Positions 11,821 through 20,754 of a DNA stretch of 64,000 nt are shown one piece after another; positions within the stretch are counted from its first letter, which is position 1; every line of letters starts with the position of its first letter. The notes beneath the pieces are model-generated. The model worked only from the letters and a program-made list of their open reading frames with translations, ran no database searches and was not told the origin of the DNA. The position numbers and the translations under genes were made by a program. Source of the DNA: Stenotrophomonas maltophilia (GTDB lineage: Bacteria > Pseudomonadota > Gammaproteobacteria > Xanthomonadales > Xanthomonadaceae); the NCBI GenBank assembly GCA_900113425.1, contig FOZF01000001.1:660358-724357 (forward strand), written 5' to 3'.

Positions 11821-12270
11821 TCAGGCTTCGGCTTCGACGACGACCTTGACGGTGGTCTCGACGTCGGCGTGCAGGTGGATCAGCACATCGTACTCGCCGA
11901 TGTTGCGGAACGCGCCTTCGCCCAGGATGACTTCGCTCTTTTCCAGCGGCAGGCCGGCGGCGGTGAAGGCCTCGGCGATGTCGCGCGGGCCGACCGAGCC
12001 GTACAGCTTGCCTTCGGTCGAAGCATTGGCGGCGATGGTGACGCTCGCGCCTTCCAGCTTCGCCTTGCGGGCTTCAGCCTCGGCATGGATGGACTGGGCC
12101 TTGGCTTCGTACTCGGCGCGCTTGGCTTCGAACTCTGCCTTGTTGCTCTCGGTGGCCGGAACGGCCTTGCCCTGCGGCACGAGGAAGTTGCGGCCGTAGC
12201 CCGGCTTGACGGTGACCAGGTCACCCAGGTTGCCGAGATTGGTGACCTTCTGCAGGAGGATCAGCTGCAT
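11821..12270 (-). CDS. rplI: 50S ribosomal protein L9
   Basis: L9 is a large-subunit protein bound near the base of the L1 stalk. The 149 residues equal the usual length. The N-terminal domain [19 protein letters not shown] and [15 protein letters not shown] are diagnostic. A long connecting helix (about residues 41-75) is rich in Glu, Ala and Lys and leads to the C-terminal domain. It is the last gene of the rpsF-rpsR-rplI operon, followed by a strong terminator. The gap to rpsR is 104 bp, longer than usual, with no evident gene in it. Confidence 0.99.
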   Translation of the reverse strand: MQLILLQKVTNLGNLGDLVTVKPGYGRNFLVPQGKAVPATESNKAEFEAKRAEYEAKAQSIHAEAEARKAKLEGASVTIAANASTEGKLYGSVGPRDIAEAFTAAGLPLEKSEVILGEGAFRNIGEYDVLIHLHADVETTVKVVVEAEA

Positions 12271-12374
12271 GGTTTTGCTCCAGATAAGTTATTCGTTAGC
12301 GAGGCGATGCCCCGCAACAAAGGCTGTCCGAATAGCTGGCACAACGGGGCGGCACGCGGCCACCCCGCCGGGCA

Positions 12375-12605
12375 TCAGACGTCGTGGTTGTCGGTGTACG
12401 GAATCAGGGCCAGGAAGCGAGCGCGCTTGACGGCGGTCGCCAGCTGACGCTGGTACTTCGACTTGGTACCGGTGACGCGGCTCGGCACGATCTTGCCGTT
12501 CTCGGTCAGGTACTGGCGCAGGGTGTTGAGATCCTTGTAGTCGATCTCCTTGACACCTTCAGCCGTGAACTTGCAGAACTTGCGGCGACGGAAGAACTTG
12601 GACAT
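12375..12605 (-). CDS. rpsR: 30S ribosomal protein S18
   Basis: This 76-residue small-subunit protein binds next to S6 on the platform. The RRRKFCKF start, [17 protein letters not shown] and the C-terminal [20 protein letters not shown] helix are characteristic. It lies 11 bp after rpsF and is translated from the same message. Confidence 0.99.
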   Translation of the reverse strand: MSKFFRRRKFCKFTAEGVKEIDYKDLNTLRQYLTENGKIVPSRVTGTKSKYQRQLATAVKRARFLALIPYTDNHDV

Positions 12606-12616
12606 GGGAAGGCTCC

Positions 12617-13054
12617 TTAGGCGGCGGAAGCGGCGTCGTCGCCGGCTTCGTTGTCAGCGGTGGTGGTGGACTCGCCTTCTTCGTCGTCACGACGACGGCG
12701 CTCACCGCGCTCCGGCTTGTCACCCTTCTCGTCCTTGCTCTTCATGATCAGCGACTGCTCGGTGTCAGCCTCGTCACGCTTGATGACCAGGTTGCGCAGC
12801 ACGGCGTCGTTGAAGCGGAAGCTCTCGGTCAGCTCGTTCAGCACGGCCTGGTCGGCTTCGATGTTCAGCAGCACGTAGTGCGCCTTCACCAGGTTCTGGA
12901 TCGGGTACGCCAGCTGGCGGCGACCCCAGTCTTCCAGACGGTGGATGGTGCCGTTGCCGTTCTCGACCAGCGACTTGTAGCGCTCGATCATGGCCGGGAC
13001 CTGCTCGCTCTGGTCCGGGTGGACCATGAACACGATTTCGTAATGACGACTCAT
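12617..13054 (-). CDS. rpsF: 30S ribosomal protein S6
   Basis: S6 pairs with S18 on the 30S platform. The 145-residue product has the ferredoxin-like core starting [19 protein letters not shown], with [14 protein letters not shown] in the middle. It ends in a long charged tail ([22 protein letters not shown] and beyond, about residues 108-145) longer than in many relatives. In E. coli the S6 C-terminus receives added glutamates; the acidic tail here may be a related property, but that is inference. It is the first gene of the operon, with a recognisable promoter upstream. Confidence 0.98.
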   Translation of the reverse strand: MSRHYEIVFMVHPDQSEQVPAMIERYKSLVENGNGTIHRLEDWGRRQLAYPIQNLVKAHYVLLNIEADQAVLNELTESFRFNDAVLRNLVIKRDEADTEQSLIMKSKDEKGDKPERGERRRRDDEEGESTTTADNEAGDDAASAA

Positions 13055-13155
13055 GTTTTTTCTACCTTTCGGATGTGGCCTTGCGGCCGGACAGCCCCCC
13101 GCCGTTGAGACCGCGGTGGGGCAAGGGTTCCCGCCAGGAAGGCAGGAAGCCGCGC

Positions 13156-13184
13156 ATTATGGCGCAGATGGGGCGGCCGGGCAA
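13156..13184 (-). promoter_or_regulatory. Promoter of rpsF-rpsR-rplI
   Basis: On the minus strand TTGCCC (13184-13179) and CATAAT (13161-13156) are exactly 17 bp apart. They lie about 100 bp upstream of the rpsF start, with no other gene between. The resulting leader could hold an S6:S18 autoregulatory site, but I cannot show one. Confidence 0.6.
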
Positions 13185-13256
13185 CCGTGGCCGAACCTGA
13201 ACCCGGCAGCACCGGGACTTGTCCGAGGACCGGCCGGCAGACCCGGGAAGCGGCGC

Positions 13257-13595
13257 TCAGGCCTTGTCGGCGTCGGTGGTGAAGCTCTCGCCGCAGCCGC
13301 ACTCGGCGGTCGCGTTCGGGTTGCTGAACGTGAAGGTCTCGCTCAGGCCGTGCTTGCCGAAGTCGATCACGGTGCCGTCGACCAGGGCCAGGCTCTGCGC
13401 ATCGACGTAGATCTTCACGCCGTCCTGGTCGAACACCGTATCGCCCTCGCGCTCGTCACGGGCCAGGTCGGTCACGTGGCCCCAGCCGGAGCAGCCGGTC
13501 TTGGTCACGCCGAAGCGCAGGCCCAGCGCACCCGGGGTCTGGGCGACGAAGCGCTGCACGCGCTCGAAGGCAATGGGGGTCAGGCTGACAGCCAT
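13257..13595 (-). CDS. A-type iron-sulfur carrier (IscA/ErpA/SufA-like)
   Basis: This 112-residue HesB/IscA-fold protein delivers Fe-S clusters to apoproteins. The three ligand cysteines are visible: one in VTKTGCSGWG and two in ECGCGESF near the C-terminus. The frame is open to an ATG at 13622, but that ATG overlaps the TATAAT -10 box. The ATG at 13595 has a GGAG ribosome site seven bases before it, so it is the real start. It is monocistronic, divergent from asnS. Which of IscA, ErpA or SufA it corresponds to cannot be settled here. Confidence 0.9.
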   Translation of the reverse strand: MAVSLTPIAFERVQRFVAQTPGALGLRFGVTKTGCSGWGHVTDLARDEREGDTVFDQDGVKIYVDAQSLALVDGTVIDFGKHGLSETFTFSNPNATAECGCGESFTTDADKA

Positions 13596-13620
13596 GGGAC
13601 TACTCCAGAGGAACAGGGAC

Positions 13621-13626
13621 ATTATA
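13621..13626 (-). promoter_or_regulatory. -10 box of the IscA-like gene
   Basis: A perfect TATAAT on the minus strand lies 25 bp before the chosen start codon. No good -35 is seen 17 bp upstream, so an activator or an extended element may be used. Confidence 0.5.
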
Positions 13627-13723
13627 AGGAGCCTTGGGCCGCAGAAATGCCTCGCAAGCAGAACGCTGCAACCGGTAAACTCCCGTGTTCACAGATCGAG
13701 TCGATCAGCAGAGGATTCAAGTC

Positions 13724-15118
13724 ATGACGGTGGTCAGCGTTGAACATGCGCTTGCCGGGAAGATCCCGGAAGGCGGCGAAGTCACGGTACGCGGATGGGT
13801 GCGCACGGTGCGCGGTTCAGCGAATCTGGCCTTCGTGAATGTGACCGACGGCTCCTGCTTCGCCCCGATCCAGGTCGTAGCCAACGACACCCTGGCCAAT
13901 TTCGACGAGGTCAAGCGCCTTACCACCGGCTGCTCGCTGGTGGCCACCGGCATCCTGGTGAAATCGCAGGGCAAGGGCCAGTCGTTCGAGATCCAGGCCA
14001 GTGCGGTGGAGGTGGTCGGCTGGGTCGAAGACCCGCTCACCTACCCGATCCAGCCCAAGCCGATGACGCCGGAGTTCCTGCGTGAAGTGGCGCACCTGCG
14101 CCCGCGCACCAACCTGTTCGGCGCGGTCACCCGCATCCGCAACTGCCTGGCCCAGGCCGTGCACCGCTTCTTCCACGAGAACGGCTTCAACTGGATCAGC
14201 ACCCCGATCATCACCACCTCCGACGCCGAAGGCGCCGGCCAGATGTTCCGCGTGTCCACGCTGGACATGGTGAACCTGCCGCGCGATGAGAAGGGCGCGA
14301 TCGATTTCAGCCGCGACTTCTTCGGCAAGGAGACGTTCCTGACCGTGTCCGGCCAGCTGAACGTCGAGGCCTACTGCCTGGCCCTGAGCAAGGTGTACAC
14401 CTTCGGCCCGACCTTCCGCGCCGAGAACAGCCACACCACCCGCCATCTGGCGGAGTTCTGGATGATCGAGCCGGAGATCGCCTTCGCCGACCTGGCTGAA
14501 GACGCGCGCCTGGCGGAAGAGTTCCTCAAGTACCTGTTCCGCGCCGTGCTGAACGAGCGCAGCGATGATCTGGCCTTCATCGCCGAGCGCGTGGACAAGA
14601 ACGCGATCACCAAGCTGGAAGACTTCATCAACGCGCCGTTCGAGCGCATCGACTACACCGATGCGGTCAGCCTGCTGCAGAAGTCGGGCCGGAAGTTCGA
14701 CTTCCCGGTCGAATGGGGCCTGGATCTGCAGACCGAGCACGAGCGCTGGCTGACCGAGGAACATGTCGGCCGCCCGGTGGTGGTGACCAACTACCCCGAG
14801 CACATCAAGGCCTTCTACATGCGCCTGAACGACGATGGCAGGACCGTGGCCGCGATGGACGTGCTGGCGCCGGGCATCGGCGAGATCATCGGTGGCAGCC
14901 AGCGCGAAGAGCGCCTGGACGTGCTGGACGCGCGCATGGCCCAGTTCGGCCTGGACCGTGAGCATTACAGCTGGTACCGCGATTTCCGTCGCTACGGCTC
15001 GGTGCCGCACGCCGGCTTCGGCCTGGGCTTCGAGCGCCTGGTGGTGTACGTCTGCGGCCTGTCCAACATCCGCGATGCGATTCCCTACCCGCGCGCTCCC
15101 GGCAGCGCGGACTTCTAA
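13724..15118 (+). CDS. asnS: Asparaginyl-tRNA synthetase
   Basis: This class IIb synthetase charges tRNA-Asn with asparagine. The product has 464 residues (E. coli 466). It has an N-terminal OB anticodon-binding fold ([21 protein letters not shown], residues about 18-38). The catalytic core shows [25 protein letters not shown] (motif 2) and the C-terminal [11 protein letters not shown] (motif 3). An upstream in-frame ATG exists, but the start at 13724 has a GAGG ribosome site and gives the family N-terminus. A direct asnS means Asn-tRNA need not come only from transamidation. Confidence 0.98.
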   Translation: MTVVSVEHALAGKIPEGGEVTVRGWVRTVRGSANLAFVNVTDGSCFAPIQVVANDTLANFDEVKRLTTGCSLVATGILVKSQGKGQSFEIQASAVEVVGWVEDPLTYPIQPKPMTPEFLREVAHLRPRTNLFGAVTRIRNCLAQAVHRFFHENGFNWISTPIITTSDAEGAGQMFRVSTLDMVNLPRDEKGAIDFSRDFFGKETFLTVSGQLNVEAYCLALSKVYTFGPTFRAENSHTTRHLAEFWMIEPEIAFADLAEDARLAEEFLKYLFRAVLNERSDDLAFIAERVDKNAITKLEDFINAPFERIDYTDAVSLLQKSGRKFDFPVEWGLDLQTEHERWLTEEHVGRPVVVTNYPEHIKAFYMRLNDDGRTVAAMDVLAPGIGEIIGGSQREERLDVLDARMAQFGLDREHYSWYRDFRRYGSVPHAGFGLGFERLVVYVCGLSNIRDAIPYPRAPGSADF

Positions 15119-15147
15119 GCCCCACCGACCACGGAGGTACTGCCCCC

Positions 15148-15447
15148 ATGACCCTGTTCTTCGCCCTCTGCTTTGTCGGCGTCGCAGTGGCCGGGCTCAG
15201 TGCCTTCGTGATCTTCTGGCCGCTGACCCTGGTGCACGTGCGTGACCGCCATCCGGCGCTGGCACAGCGCTTCGGCAGCGGCGCCTTCCTCAAGCCCGAC
15301 GCCCTGGCCTGGCTGCTGCGCCGCGACTACCGGCAGCAGCCGGATCGCTCGCTGTCCGGGTTGGCCACACCGGCCTGGGTTTCGCTGCTGACCCTGCTGG
15401 CCGGGCTGGGCATGGCTGCCCTGCTCTGGCTGGCTTCGCTCTGGTAA
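15148..15447 (+). CDS. Small two-helix membrane protein, unknown
   Basis: This 99-residue protein has two hydrophobic segments (about residues 3-28 and 75-97). Between them is a basic, Arg-rich loop (ALAWLLRRDYRQQPDRS). The start has a GGAGG about 10 bases upstream. It lies 29 bp after asnS and 7 bp before the next small gene, so the cluster is probably co-transcribed. I recognise no family; the DALAWLLRRDYR segment could be useful for homology searches. Confidence 0.7.
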   Translation: MTLFFALCFVGVAVAGLSAFVIFWPLTLVHVRDRHPALAQRFGSGAFLKPDALAWLLRRDYRQQPDRSLSGLATPAWVSLLTLLAGLGMAALLWLASLW

Positions 15448-15454
15448 CGCATAC

Positions 15455-15769
15455 ATGAACGATCTCTCCGCCCCGCACGACAGCTGGTGGCTGGCCAGCC
15501 TCGGCAACACCCTGATCTGGGCCCGCCTTCGCGTGCGCCCGGCCGGCACGGCCGAAGTGCTCGACAGTGATGGCAACACCCTCAGCTACGACAGCGAGGA
15601 CACCGCCCGCGCGCAGCTGTTCGACGCCGATTTCGTCGAATTCGACGGCCTGGACGAAGAAGATGCGCTGGTGCGCGGCTTCAGCCTGCATGAGGTGCAG
15701 CCACCGCACGCCGACAGCGACGAGGGCCTGCGTGGCCGCATGGTGCAATCGCTGGGCGGGCGCGCCTGA
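15455..15769 (+). CDS. Small acidic cytoplasmic protein, unknown
   Basis: This 104-residue protein has no signal or membrane segment. The first half contains a WWLASLGNTLIWARLRVRP beta-like stretch; the second half is Asp/Glu-rich (DADFVEFDGLDEEDALVRG). Its start is 7 bp after the membrane protein stop and its own stop is 10 bp before the PaiB-like gene, so translation is probably coupled. The coding sequence is supported by tight packing and consistent third-position GC. The function is unknown. Confidence 0.7.
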   Translation: MNDLSAPHDSWWLASLGNTLIWARLRVRPAGTAEVLDSDGNTLSYDSEDTARAQLFDADFVEFDGLDEEDALVRGFSLHEVQPPHADSDEGLRGRMVQSLGGRA

Positions 15770-15779
15770 GCCCAGGCCG

Positions 15780-16418
15780 ATGTTCACTCCGCGCGCCTTC
15801 GCCGAGACCGACCTGATCTGGCTGGACCGCCTGCTGGTGCGCGATCCGTTCGTCACCGTGCTCACCACCGGTGACGACGGCCTGCCCGAACTGACCCGCG
15901 TGCCGGTGCTGTACCGGCGTGATGGCCAGCGCATCGAACTGCGCGGCCACTGGGCGCGGGCCAACCCGCAGTCGCGTCGCGAAGGCACCGCCAAGGTGCT
16001 GGTCGACGGCCCGCATGGCTATGTCTCGGCCAGCTGGTATCCGGACAAGGAACCGGCGGCACGCGTTCCGACCTGGAACTACGCCGCCGCCGAGCTGCGC
16101 GGACAGCTGCAGCCGTTCGACGGCACCGATGCGCTGGCCCAGCTGGTCGGCGACATCAGCGACCGCTTTGAAGCCAGCGTCGGCCAGCAGTGGCGGTTCG
16201 AGGCTGGCCGCCCCGAGCATGGCCCGGAGCTGCGCGCCATCGTCGGCTTCCACTTCCACGTCGAACAGGTACAGCTGAAACTGAAGCTGAGCCAGAACCA
16301 TCCCGATGCCAACCAGCAGGCGGTGATCGACGCGTTGGATCGCCTGCATACCCCGCCTTCCACCGAACTGGCGCAGTGGATGCGCTGGTTCCGCGATGAG
16401 GCCGCCACCGGCGGCTGA
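15780..16418 (+). CDS. FMN-binding negative transcriptional regulator family (PaiB-like)
   Basis: This 212-residue protein begins MFTPRAFAETD, the hallmark of the PaiB family. It has the split-barrel flavin fold with HWARANPQSR and GYVSASWYPDKEPAARVPTWNY, segments that line the FMN site in relatives. The C-terminal part has SQNHPDANQQAVIDAL, the usual family ending. Members are described as repressors of degradative genes in Bacillus, but many may be flavin or heme-linked enzymes. It follows the 104-residue gene by 10 bp. Confidence 0.88.
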   Translation: MFTPRAFAETDLIWLDRLLVRDPFVTVLTTGDDGLPELTRVPVLYRRDGQRIELRGHWARANPQSRREGTAKVLVDGPHGYVSASWYPDKEPAARVPTWNYAAAELRGQLQPFDGTDALAQLVGDISDRFEASVGQQWRFEAGRPEHGPELRAIVGFHFHVEQVQLKLKLSQNHPDANQQAVIDALDRLHTPPSTELAQWMRWFRDEAATGG

Positions 16419-16488
16419 ACGCACCGACTCCCGCGACGACGCGGCCGGACAGCCGCGACTTGCCCCCACCGAGGTCAGGGACCCGAAC

Positions 16489-17151
16489 ATGAAAGACATC
16501 CACAAGCTGCTGCAGAACAACCGCGACTGGGCCGACCGCATCGAGAAGGAAGATCCCGAGTTCTTCCATCAGCTGGCCAAGCAGCAGCACCCGGAATACC
16601 TCTGGATCGGCTGCTCCGATTCGCGCGTGCCGGCCAACCAGATCATCGGCATGGCACCGGGCGAAGTGTTCGTGCATCGCAACGTCGCCAACGTGGTCGC
16701 CCACACCGACCTGAACTGCCTGAGCGTGGTGCAGTACGCGGTGGACCAGTTGAAGGTGAAGCACATCCTCATCGTGGGCCACTACGGTTGCGGCGGCGTG
16801 CATGCCTGCCTGCACAACACCCGCGTCGGCCTGGCGGACAACTGGCTGCGCCACGTCGGCGATGTGATGCAGAAGCATGCGGCGATCATCGATGCGCTGG
16901 AGACCGACGAGCTGCGTCATGCCCGCCTGTGCGAGCTGAATGTCATCGAGCAGGTGGCCAACCTGTGCCGCTCGACCATCGTGCAGGACGCCTGGGCACG
17001 CGGCCAGAAGCTGATGGTGCATGGCTGGGTCTACAGCCTGAAGGATGGCCGCGTGCGCGAAATGGGCATCGATGTCGGCTCGCCGGAAGAGCTGCAGCCG
17101 GCTTACGAGAAGGCGCTTTCCTACGTCCCCCGCAAGGGCAAGCGCGACTGA
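16489..17151 (+). CDS. can: Beta-class carbonic anhydrase
   Basis: This enzyme interconverts CO2 and bicarbonate in the cytoplasm. The 220-residue protein (E. coli Can is 220) has the zinc and Asp-Arg dyad motif CSDSRVPA (about residue 42) and the second zinc site HYGCGG (His and Cys, about residues 98-101). The C-terminal [17 protein letters not shown] is also conserved. The ATG at 16489 was chosen because upstream in-frame codons encode no family sequence. nbaC follows 19 bp later, so the two may share a transcript. Confidence 0.97.
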   Translation: MKDIHKLLQNNRDWADRIEKEDPEFFHQLAKQQHPEYLWIGCSDSRVPANQIIGMAPGEVFVHRNVANVVAHTDLNCLSVVQYAVDQLKVKHILIVGHYGCGGVHACLHNTRVGLADNWLRHVGDVMQKHAAIIDALETDELRHARLCELNVIEQVANLCRSTIVQDAWARGQKLMVHGWVYSLKDGRVREMGIDVGSPEELQPAYEKALSYVPRKGKRD

Positions 17152-17170
17152 TTCCCCACGGAGCCCGACC

Positions 17171-17692
17171 ATGCTCGCCTCGCCGATCAACCTGCACGCC
17201 TGGATCGAAGAACATCGTCACCTGCTGAAACCGCCGGTGGGCAACAAGATGATCGACAACGGCGACTTCATCGTCATGGTGGTCGGCGGGCCGAACTCGC
17301 GCACCGATTATCACTACGACGAAGGCCCCGAGTGGTTCTACCAGCTCGAAGGCGAGATGGTGCTGAAGGTCCAGGAGGATGGCGCGGTCCGCGACATCCC
17401 GATCCGTGCCGGCGAGATCTTCCTGCTGCCGGCGAAGGTGCCGCACTCGCCGCGCCGGCCACCGGGCGGCGTCGGGCTGGTCGTAGAGCGCAGGCGGCTG
17501 CCGCATGAGATGGACGGTGTGATCTGGCATTGCGAGCGCTGCAACCACAAGCTGCATGAGGAGTTCTTCGCCCTGCAGAACATCGAAACCGACCTGCCCA
17601 AGGTCTTCGCGCGTTACCACGCCAGCCTGGAACTGCGTACCTGCGACGAATGCGGCCACATCGACCCGTTGCCGGCACCGGCGGCGGACTGA
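17171..17692 (+). CDS. nbaC: 3-hydroxyanthranilate 3,4-dioxygenase
   Basis: This Fe(II) cupin dioxygenase opens 3-hydroxyanthranilate to aminocarboxymuconate semialdehyde, the precursor of quinolinate and NAD; it is also named haaO. In 173 residues the iron ligands are visible: His and Glu in [17 protein letters not shown], and a further His in [13 protein letters not shown]-terminal rubredoxin-like knuckle with two CxxC pairs (CERC and CDEC) is typical of bacterial members. The start has a CGGAG site. It lies upstream of kynU and kmo, separated by a repeat array. Confidence 0.95.
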   Translation: MLASPINLHAWIEEHRHLLKPPVGNKMIDNGDFIVMVVGGPNSRTDYHYDEGPEWFYQLEGEMVLKVQEDGAVRDIPIRAGEIFLLPAKVPHSPRRPPGGVGLVVERRRLPHEMDGVIWHCERCNHKLHEEFFALQNIETDLPKVFARYHASLELRTCDECGHIDPLPAPAAD

Positions 17693-17698
17693 ACGATC

Positions 17699-17968
17699 GC
17701 CGGGCATGGCGATTGCTGATGCACCTGCCGGGCATGGCCCGGCGCTACCGGCGTTGCGATTGCCGATGCACCCGCCGGGCATGGCCCGGCGCTGCCGGCG
17801 TTGCGATTGCTGACGCACCCGCCAGGCATCGCCCGGCGCTACCGGCGTTGTGATTGCCGATGCACCCGCCGGGCATGGCCCGGCGCTACCGGTGTTGTGA
17901 TTGCTGACGGCCCGGCGTTACCGGTGTTGTGACTGCTGACGCGTCCGCCGGCATGGTGCGGCATGGCC
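17699..17968 (-). repeat. 47-bp-period tandem array of GTAG REP elements
   Basis: The stretch between nbaC and kynU carries about five copies of a unit made of a GCCGGGCATGGCCCGGCGCTAC hairpin (on the minus strand headed by GTAG) followed by a variable linker. The GGCGCT landmarks lie at 17741, 17788, 17835 and 17882, exactly 47 bp apart. The next copy at 17914 has lost 15 bp and its hairpin arm. Linkers alternate between two sequence versions. The hairpins probably stabilise or end the nbaC transcript. Confidence 0.9.
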
Positions 17969-17986
17969 GATGCGCGTGATCTCCAG

Positions 17987-18012
17987 GTAGCGCCGGGCCA
18001 TGCCCGGCGAGC
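17987..18012 (+). repeat. Single GTAG REP element, opposite orientation
   Basis: GTAGCGCCGGGCCATGCCCG and the rest of its hairpin arm lie 69 bp before kynU, facing away from the tandem array. It matches the SMAG-type design of a GTAG head with a GC-rich stem-loop. Confidence 0.85.
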
Positions 18013-18080
18013 GCACCGCGCGGCATCACGCAGGCCCCAGGCGCTACACTGGCAGCCCCGTTGCAGCCTGTTGCCCGACC

Positions 18081-19355
18081 ATGTCCGACCTGCTGAACCG
18101 CACCCATGCCATCGCTCTCGACGCCGCCGATCCGCTGCGGCCGCTGCGCGGTGAATTCCAGATTCCGCGCCACGGCGGTGGCGAGCAGACCTACTTCGTG
18201 GGCAACTCGCTGGGACTGCAGCCGCGCGGCGCACAGGCGGCGGTGCAGGAGGTGATGAAGCAGTGGGCTGAACTGGCAGTGGAAGGCCACTTCACCGGCC
18301 CCACCCAATGGCTGTCCTACCACCGCCTGGTCAGCACGCAGCTGGCGCGGGTGGTCGGTGCGCTGCCCAGCGAAGTGGTGGCGATGAACACGCTGAGCGT
18401 GAACCTGCACCTGATGATGGTCAGCTTCTACCGGCCGACCCGGGAACGACCGGTGATCCTGATGGAAGCCGGCGCCTTCCCGACGGACCGCCATGCGGTG
18501 GAAGCGCAGATCCGTTTCCACGGCTTCGACCCGGCCGACTGCCTGGTGGAGGTGCAGCCGGACGAGGCCAGCGGCACGATCTCGATGACCGCGATCGAAC
18601 GCGCGATCGCCACGCATGGCCCACGCCTGGCTCTGGTGCTGTGGCCGGGCGTGCAGTACCGCACTGGCCAGGCCTTCGACCTCGATGCGATCACCCGCGC
18701 CGCACGCCTGCAGGGCGCGCGCATCGGCTTCGACCTGGCGCATTCGGTCGGCAACCTGCCCCTGCGCCTGCACGACGTGGCGCCGGACTTCGCCGTGTGG
18801 TGCCATTACAAGTATCTCAACAGCGGCCCGGGGGCAGTTGCCGGGGCGTTCGTGCACGAGCGTCACCACCGTGACAGCACCCTGCCACGCTTCGCTGGCT
18901 GGTGGGGCCATGACGAAGCCACCCGCTTCCAGATGTCCCCGCAGTTCACGCCCGCCATCGGCGCCGAAGGCTGGCAGCTGAGCAATCCGCCGATCCTCGG
19001 CCTGGCGCCGCTGCGCGCGTCACTGGACCTGTTCGAACGGGCCGGCATGGATGCCCTGCGCAGCAAGTCGCTGGCACTGACCGGCATGCTCGAAGCCCTG
19101 GTGCGCGCGCGCCTGGCCAACGTGCTCGACATCGTCACCCCGGCCGAGCCGGACCGGCGCGGCTGCCAGCTCTCGCTGCGGGTGATCGCCGGCCGCGAGC
19201 GTGGCCGCGCCCTGTTCGAGCACCTGCGCTCGGTCGGCGTGCTCGGCGACTGGCGCGAGCCGGATGTGATCCGCATCTCCCCCACCCCGCTCTACAACCG
19301 CTACCTGGACGTCCACCATTTCGTCGAGGAAGTGGAAGCCTGGGCCGGCCTCTGA
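18081..19355 (+). CDS. kynU: Kynureninase
   Basis: This PLP enzyme cleaves kynurenine or 3-hydroxykynurenine to anthranilate or 3-hydroxyanthranilate plus alanine. In 424 residues the family segments YFVGNSLGLQP (residues about 35-45), GHFTGPTQWLSYH, MNTLSVNLHLMM and FPTDRHAVEAQ are present. So is the PLP lysine in WCHYKYLNSGPG (about residue 240). kmo follows 31 bp downstream and nbaC lies upstream, so the three steps from kynurenine to the quinolinate precursor are together. Confidence 0.97.
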   Translation: MSDLLNRTHAIALDAADPLRPLRGEFQIPRHGGGEQTYFVGNSLGLQPRGAQAAVQEVMKQWAELAVEGHFTGPTQWLSYHRLVSTQLARVVGALPSEVVAMNTLSVNLHLMMVSFYRPTRERPVILMEAGAFPTDRHAVEAQIRFHGFDPADCLVEVQPDEASGTISMTAIERAIATHGPRLALVLWPGVQYRTGQAFDLDAITRAARLQGARIGFDLAHSVGNLPLRLHDVAPDFAVWCHYKYLNSGPGAVAGAFVHERHHRDSTLPRFAGWWGHDEATRFQMSPQFTPAIGAEGWQLSNPPILGLAPLRASLDLFERAGMDALRSKSLALTGMLEALVRARLANVLDIVTPAEPDRRGCQLSLRVIAGRERGRALFEHLRSVGVLGDWREPDVIRISPTPLYNRYLDVHHFVEEVEAWAGL

Positions 19356-19386
19356 ACCGGCACCTCCCCTCCTGCTGGACAGTTCG

Positions 19387-20754
19387 TTGATCGCACATGC
19401 CTCCCGCTCGTTGAGCATCATTGGTGCCGGCCTGGCCGGATCCCTGCTCGCCATCCTGCTGTCGCGGCAGGGCTGGCGGATCACCCTGTACGAGCGCCGT
19501 GGCGACCCACGCGTGGCCGACTACGAAAGCGGCCGCTCGATCAACCTGGCGCTGGCCGAGCGCGGGCGCAACGCGCTGCGGCAGGCCGGCGTGGAGGACG
19601 AGGTGATGGCCCGCGCGGTGATGATGCGCGGACGCATGGTGCATCCGCGCGATGGCACCGCCCAGCTGCAGCGCTATGGCCGCGACGACAGCGAGGTGAT
19701 CTGGTCGATCCATCGCAAGGACCTGAACACCACGCTGCTGGCGCTGGCCGAGCAGGCAGGTGCCACCGTGCACTTCCACCGCCGGCTGCATACCGTCGAT
19801 TTCGATGCCGGCCATGCACGCTTCATCGATGATCGCGACGACAGCCCGCACGACATCCACTTCGACAGTCTGATCGGTGCTGACGGCGCCGGCTCGGCGC
19901 TGCGCGCGGCGATGAACCGGCGCGCGCCGCTGGGCGAGGAGATCGCCTTCCTCGATCACTCCTACAAGGAACTGGAGATTCCACCGGACCGTGATGGTGG
20001 CTTCCGTATCGAACGCAACGCATTGCACATCTGGCCGCGGGGCCACTTCATGTGCATCGCCCTGCCCAATCACGAAGGCACGTTCACCGTCACCCTGTTC
20101 CTGCCCAACCAGGGCGAGCCCAGCTTCGCCACCGTCAACACCGGCGCCCAGGCCGAAGCCCTGTTCGCGCGCGAGTTCGCCGATGCGTTGCCGCTGATCC
20201 CCGACCTGCGCACGGACTGGGAGCAGCATCCGCCCGGCCTGCTCGGCACGCTGACGCTGGAGCGCTGGCACCAGCAGGGCCAGGCCGTGCTGATCGGTGA
20301 TGCCGCGCATGCCATGGTGCCGTTCCACGGGCAGGGCATGAACTGCGCGTTCGAGGACTGCGTGGCACTGGCCCGCCATCTGATGGAAGCCAACGACCTG
20401 CAGGGCGCATTCGCCGCCTTCGAGGAAGAACGCAAGCCGAACGCGCGTGCGATCCAGCAGATGGCCCTGGAGAACTACCTGGAGATGCGTGACCGCGTCG
20501 CCGACCCGGCCTTCCTGCTGCAGCGCGAGCTGGAGCAGGAGCTTCAGCGTCGCTGGCCGACCCGCTTCGTGCCGCACTACACCATGGTCACGTTCCTGCA
20601 CACGCCCTACGCCGAGGCACTGCGCCGGACCGACATCCAGCGCGACATGCTGGTGGCAGCCACCGTCGGCCATACGTCGCTGGAGAACATCGACTGGGCG
20701 GCTCTGGGCGCGCAGATCCATGCCCGGCTGCCGGTCCTGGAGGGCGCACACTGA
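19387..20754 (+). CDS. kmo: Kynurenine 3-monooxygenase
   Basis: This FAD monooxygenase hydroxylates kynurenine with NADPH and O2. The 455-residue product has the GxGxxG dinucleotide motif in IIGAGLAGSLLAILL (residues about 10-25), the GADGAGSALR segment near residue 165 and the second FAD motif LIGDAAHAMVPFHGQGMNCAFED (about residues 300-322). No ATG or GTG gives this N-terminus; TTG at 19387 is the best start, with a second TTG at 19411 possible. Its TGA overlaps the sbcB ATG by one base. Confidence 0.95.
   Translation: MIAHASRSLSIIGAGLAGSLLAILLSRQGWRITLYERRGDPRVADYESGRSINLALAERGRNALRQAGVEDEVMARAVMMRGRMVHPRDGTAQLQRYGRDDSEVIWSIHRKDLNTTLLALAEQAGATVHFHRRLHTVDFDAGHARFIDDRDDSPHDIHFDSLIGADGAGSALRAAMNRRAPLGEEIAFLDHSYKELEIPPDRDGGFRIERNALHIWPRGHFMCIALPNHEGTFTVTLFLPNQGEPSFATVNTGAQAEALFAREFADALPLIPDLRTDWEQHPPGLLGTLTLERWHQQGQAVLIGDAAHAMVPFHGQGMNCAFEDCVALARHLMEANDLQGAFAAFEEERKPNARAIQQMALENYLEMRDRVADPAFLLQRELEQELQRRWPTRFVPHYTMVTFLHTPYAEALRRTDIQRDMLVAATVGHTSLENIDWAALGAQIHARLPVLEGAH

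Noticed and set aside
13596..13622. Longer N-terminus of the IscA-like protein
   Set aside because: Its ATG lies in the TATAAT box, and the inner start has a GGAG site.
17699..17968. Possible CRISPR array
   Set aside because: The period is regular, but the linkers between hairpins are themselves repeated and the repeat is a GTAG REP stem-loop. No cas gene is near.
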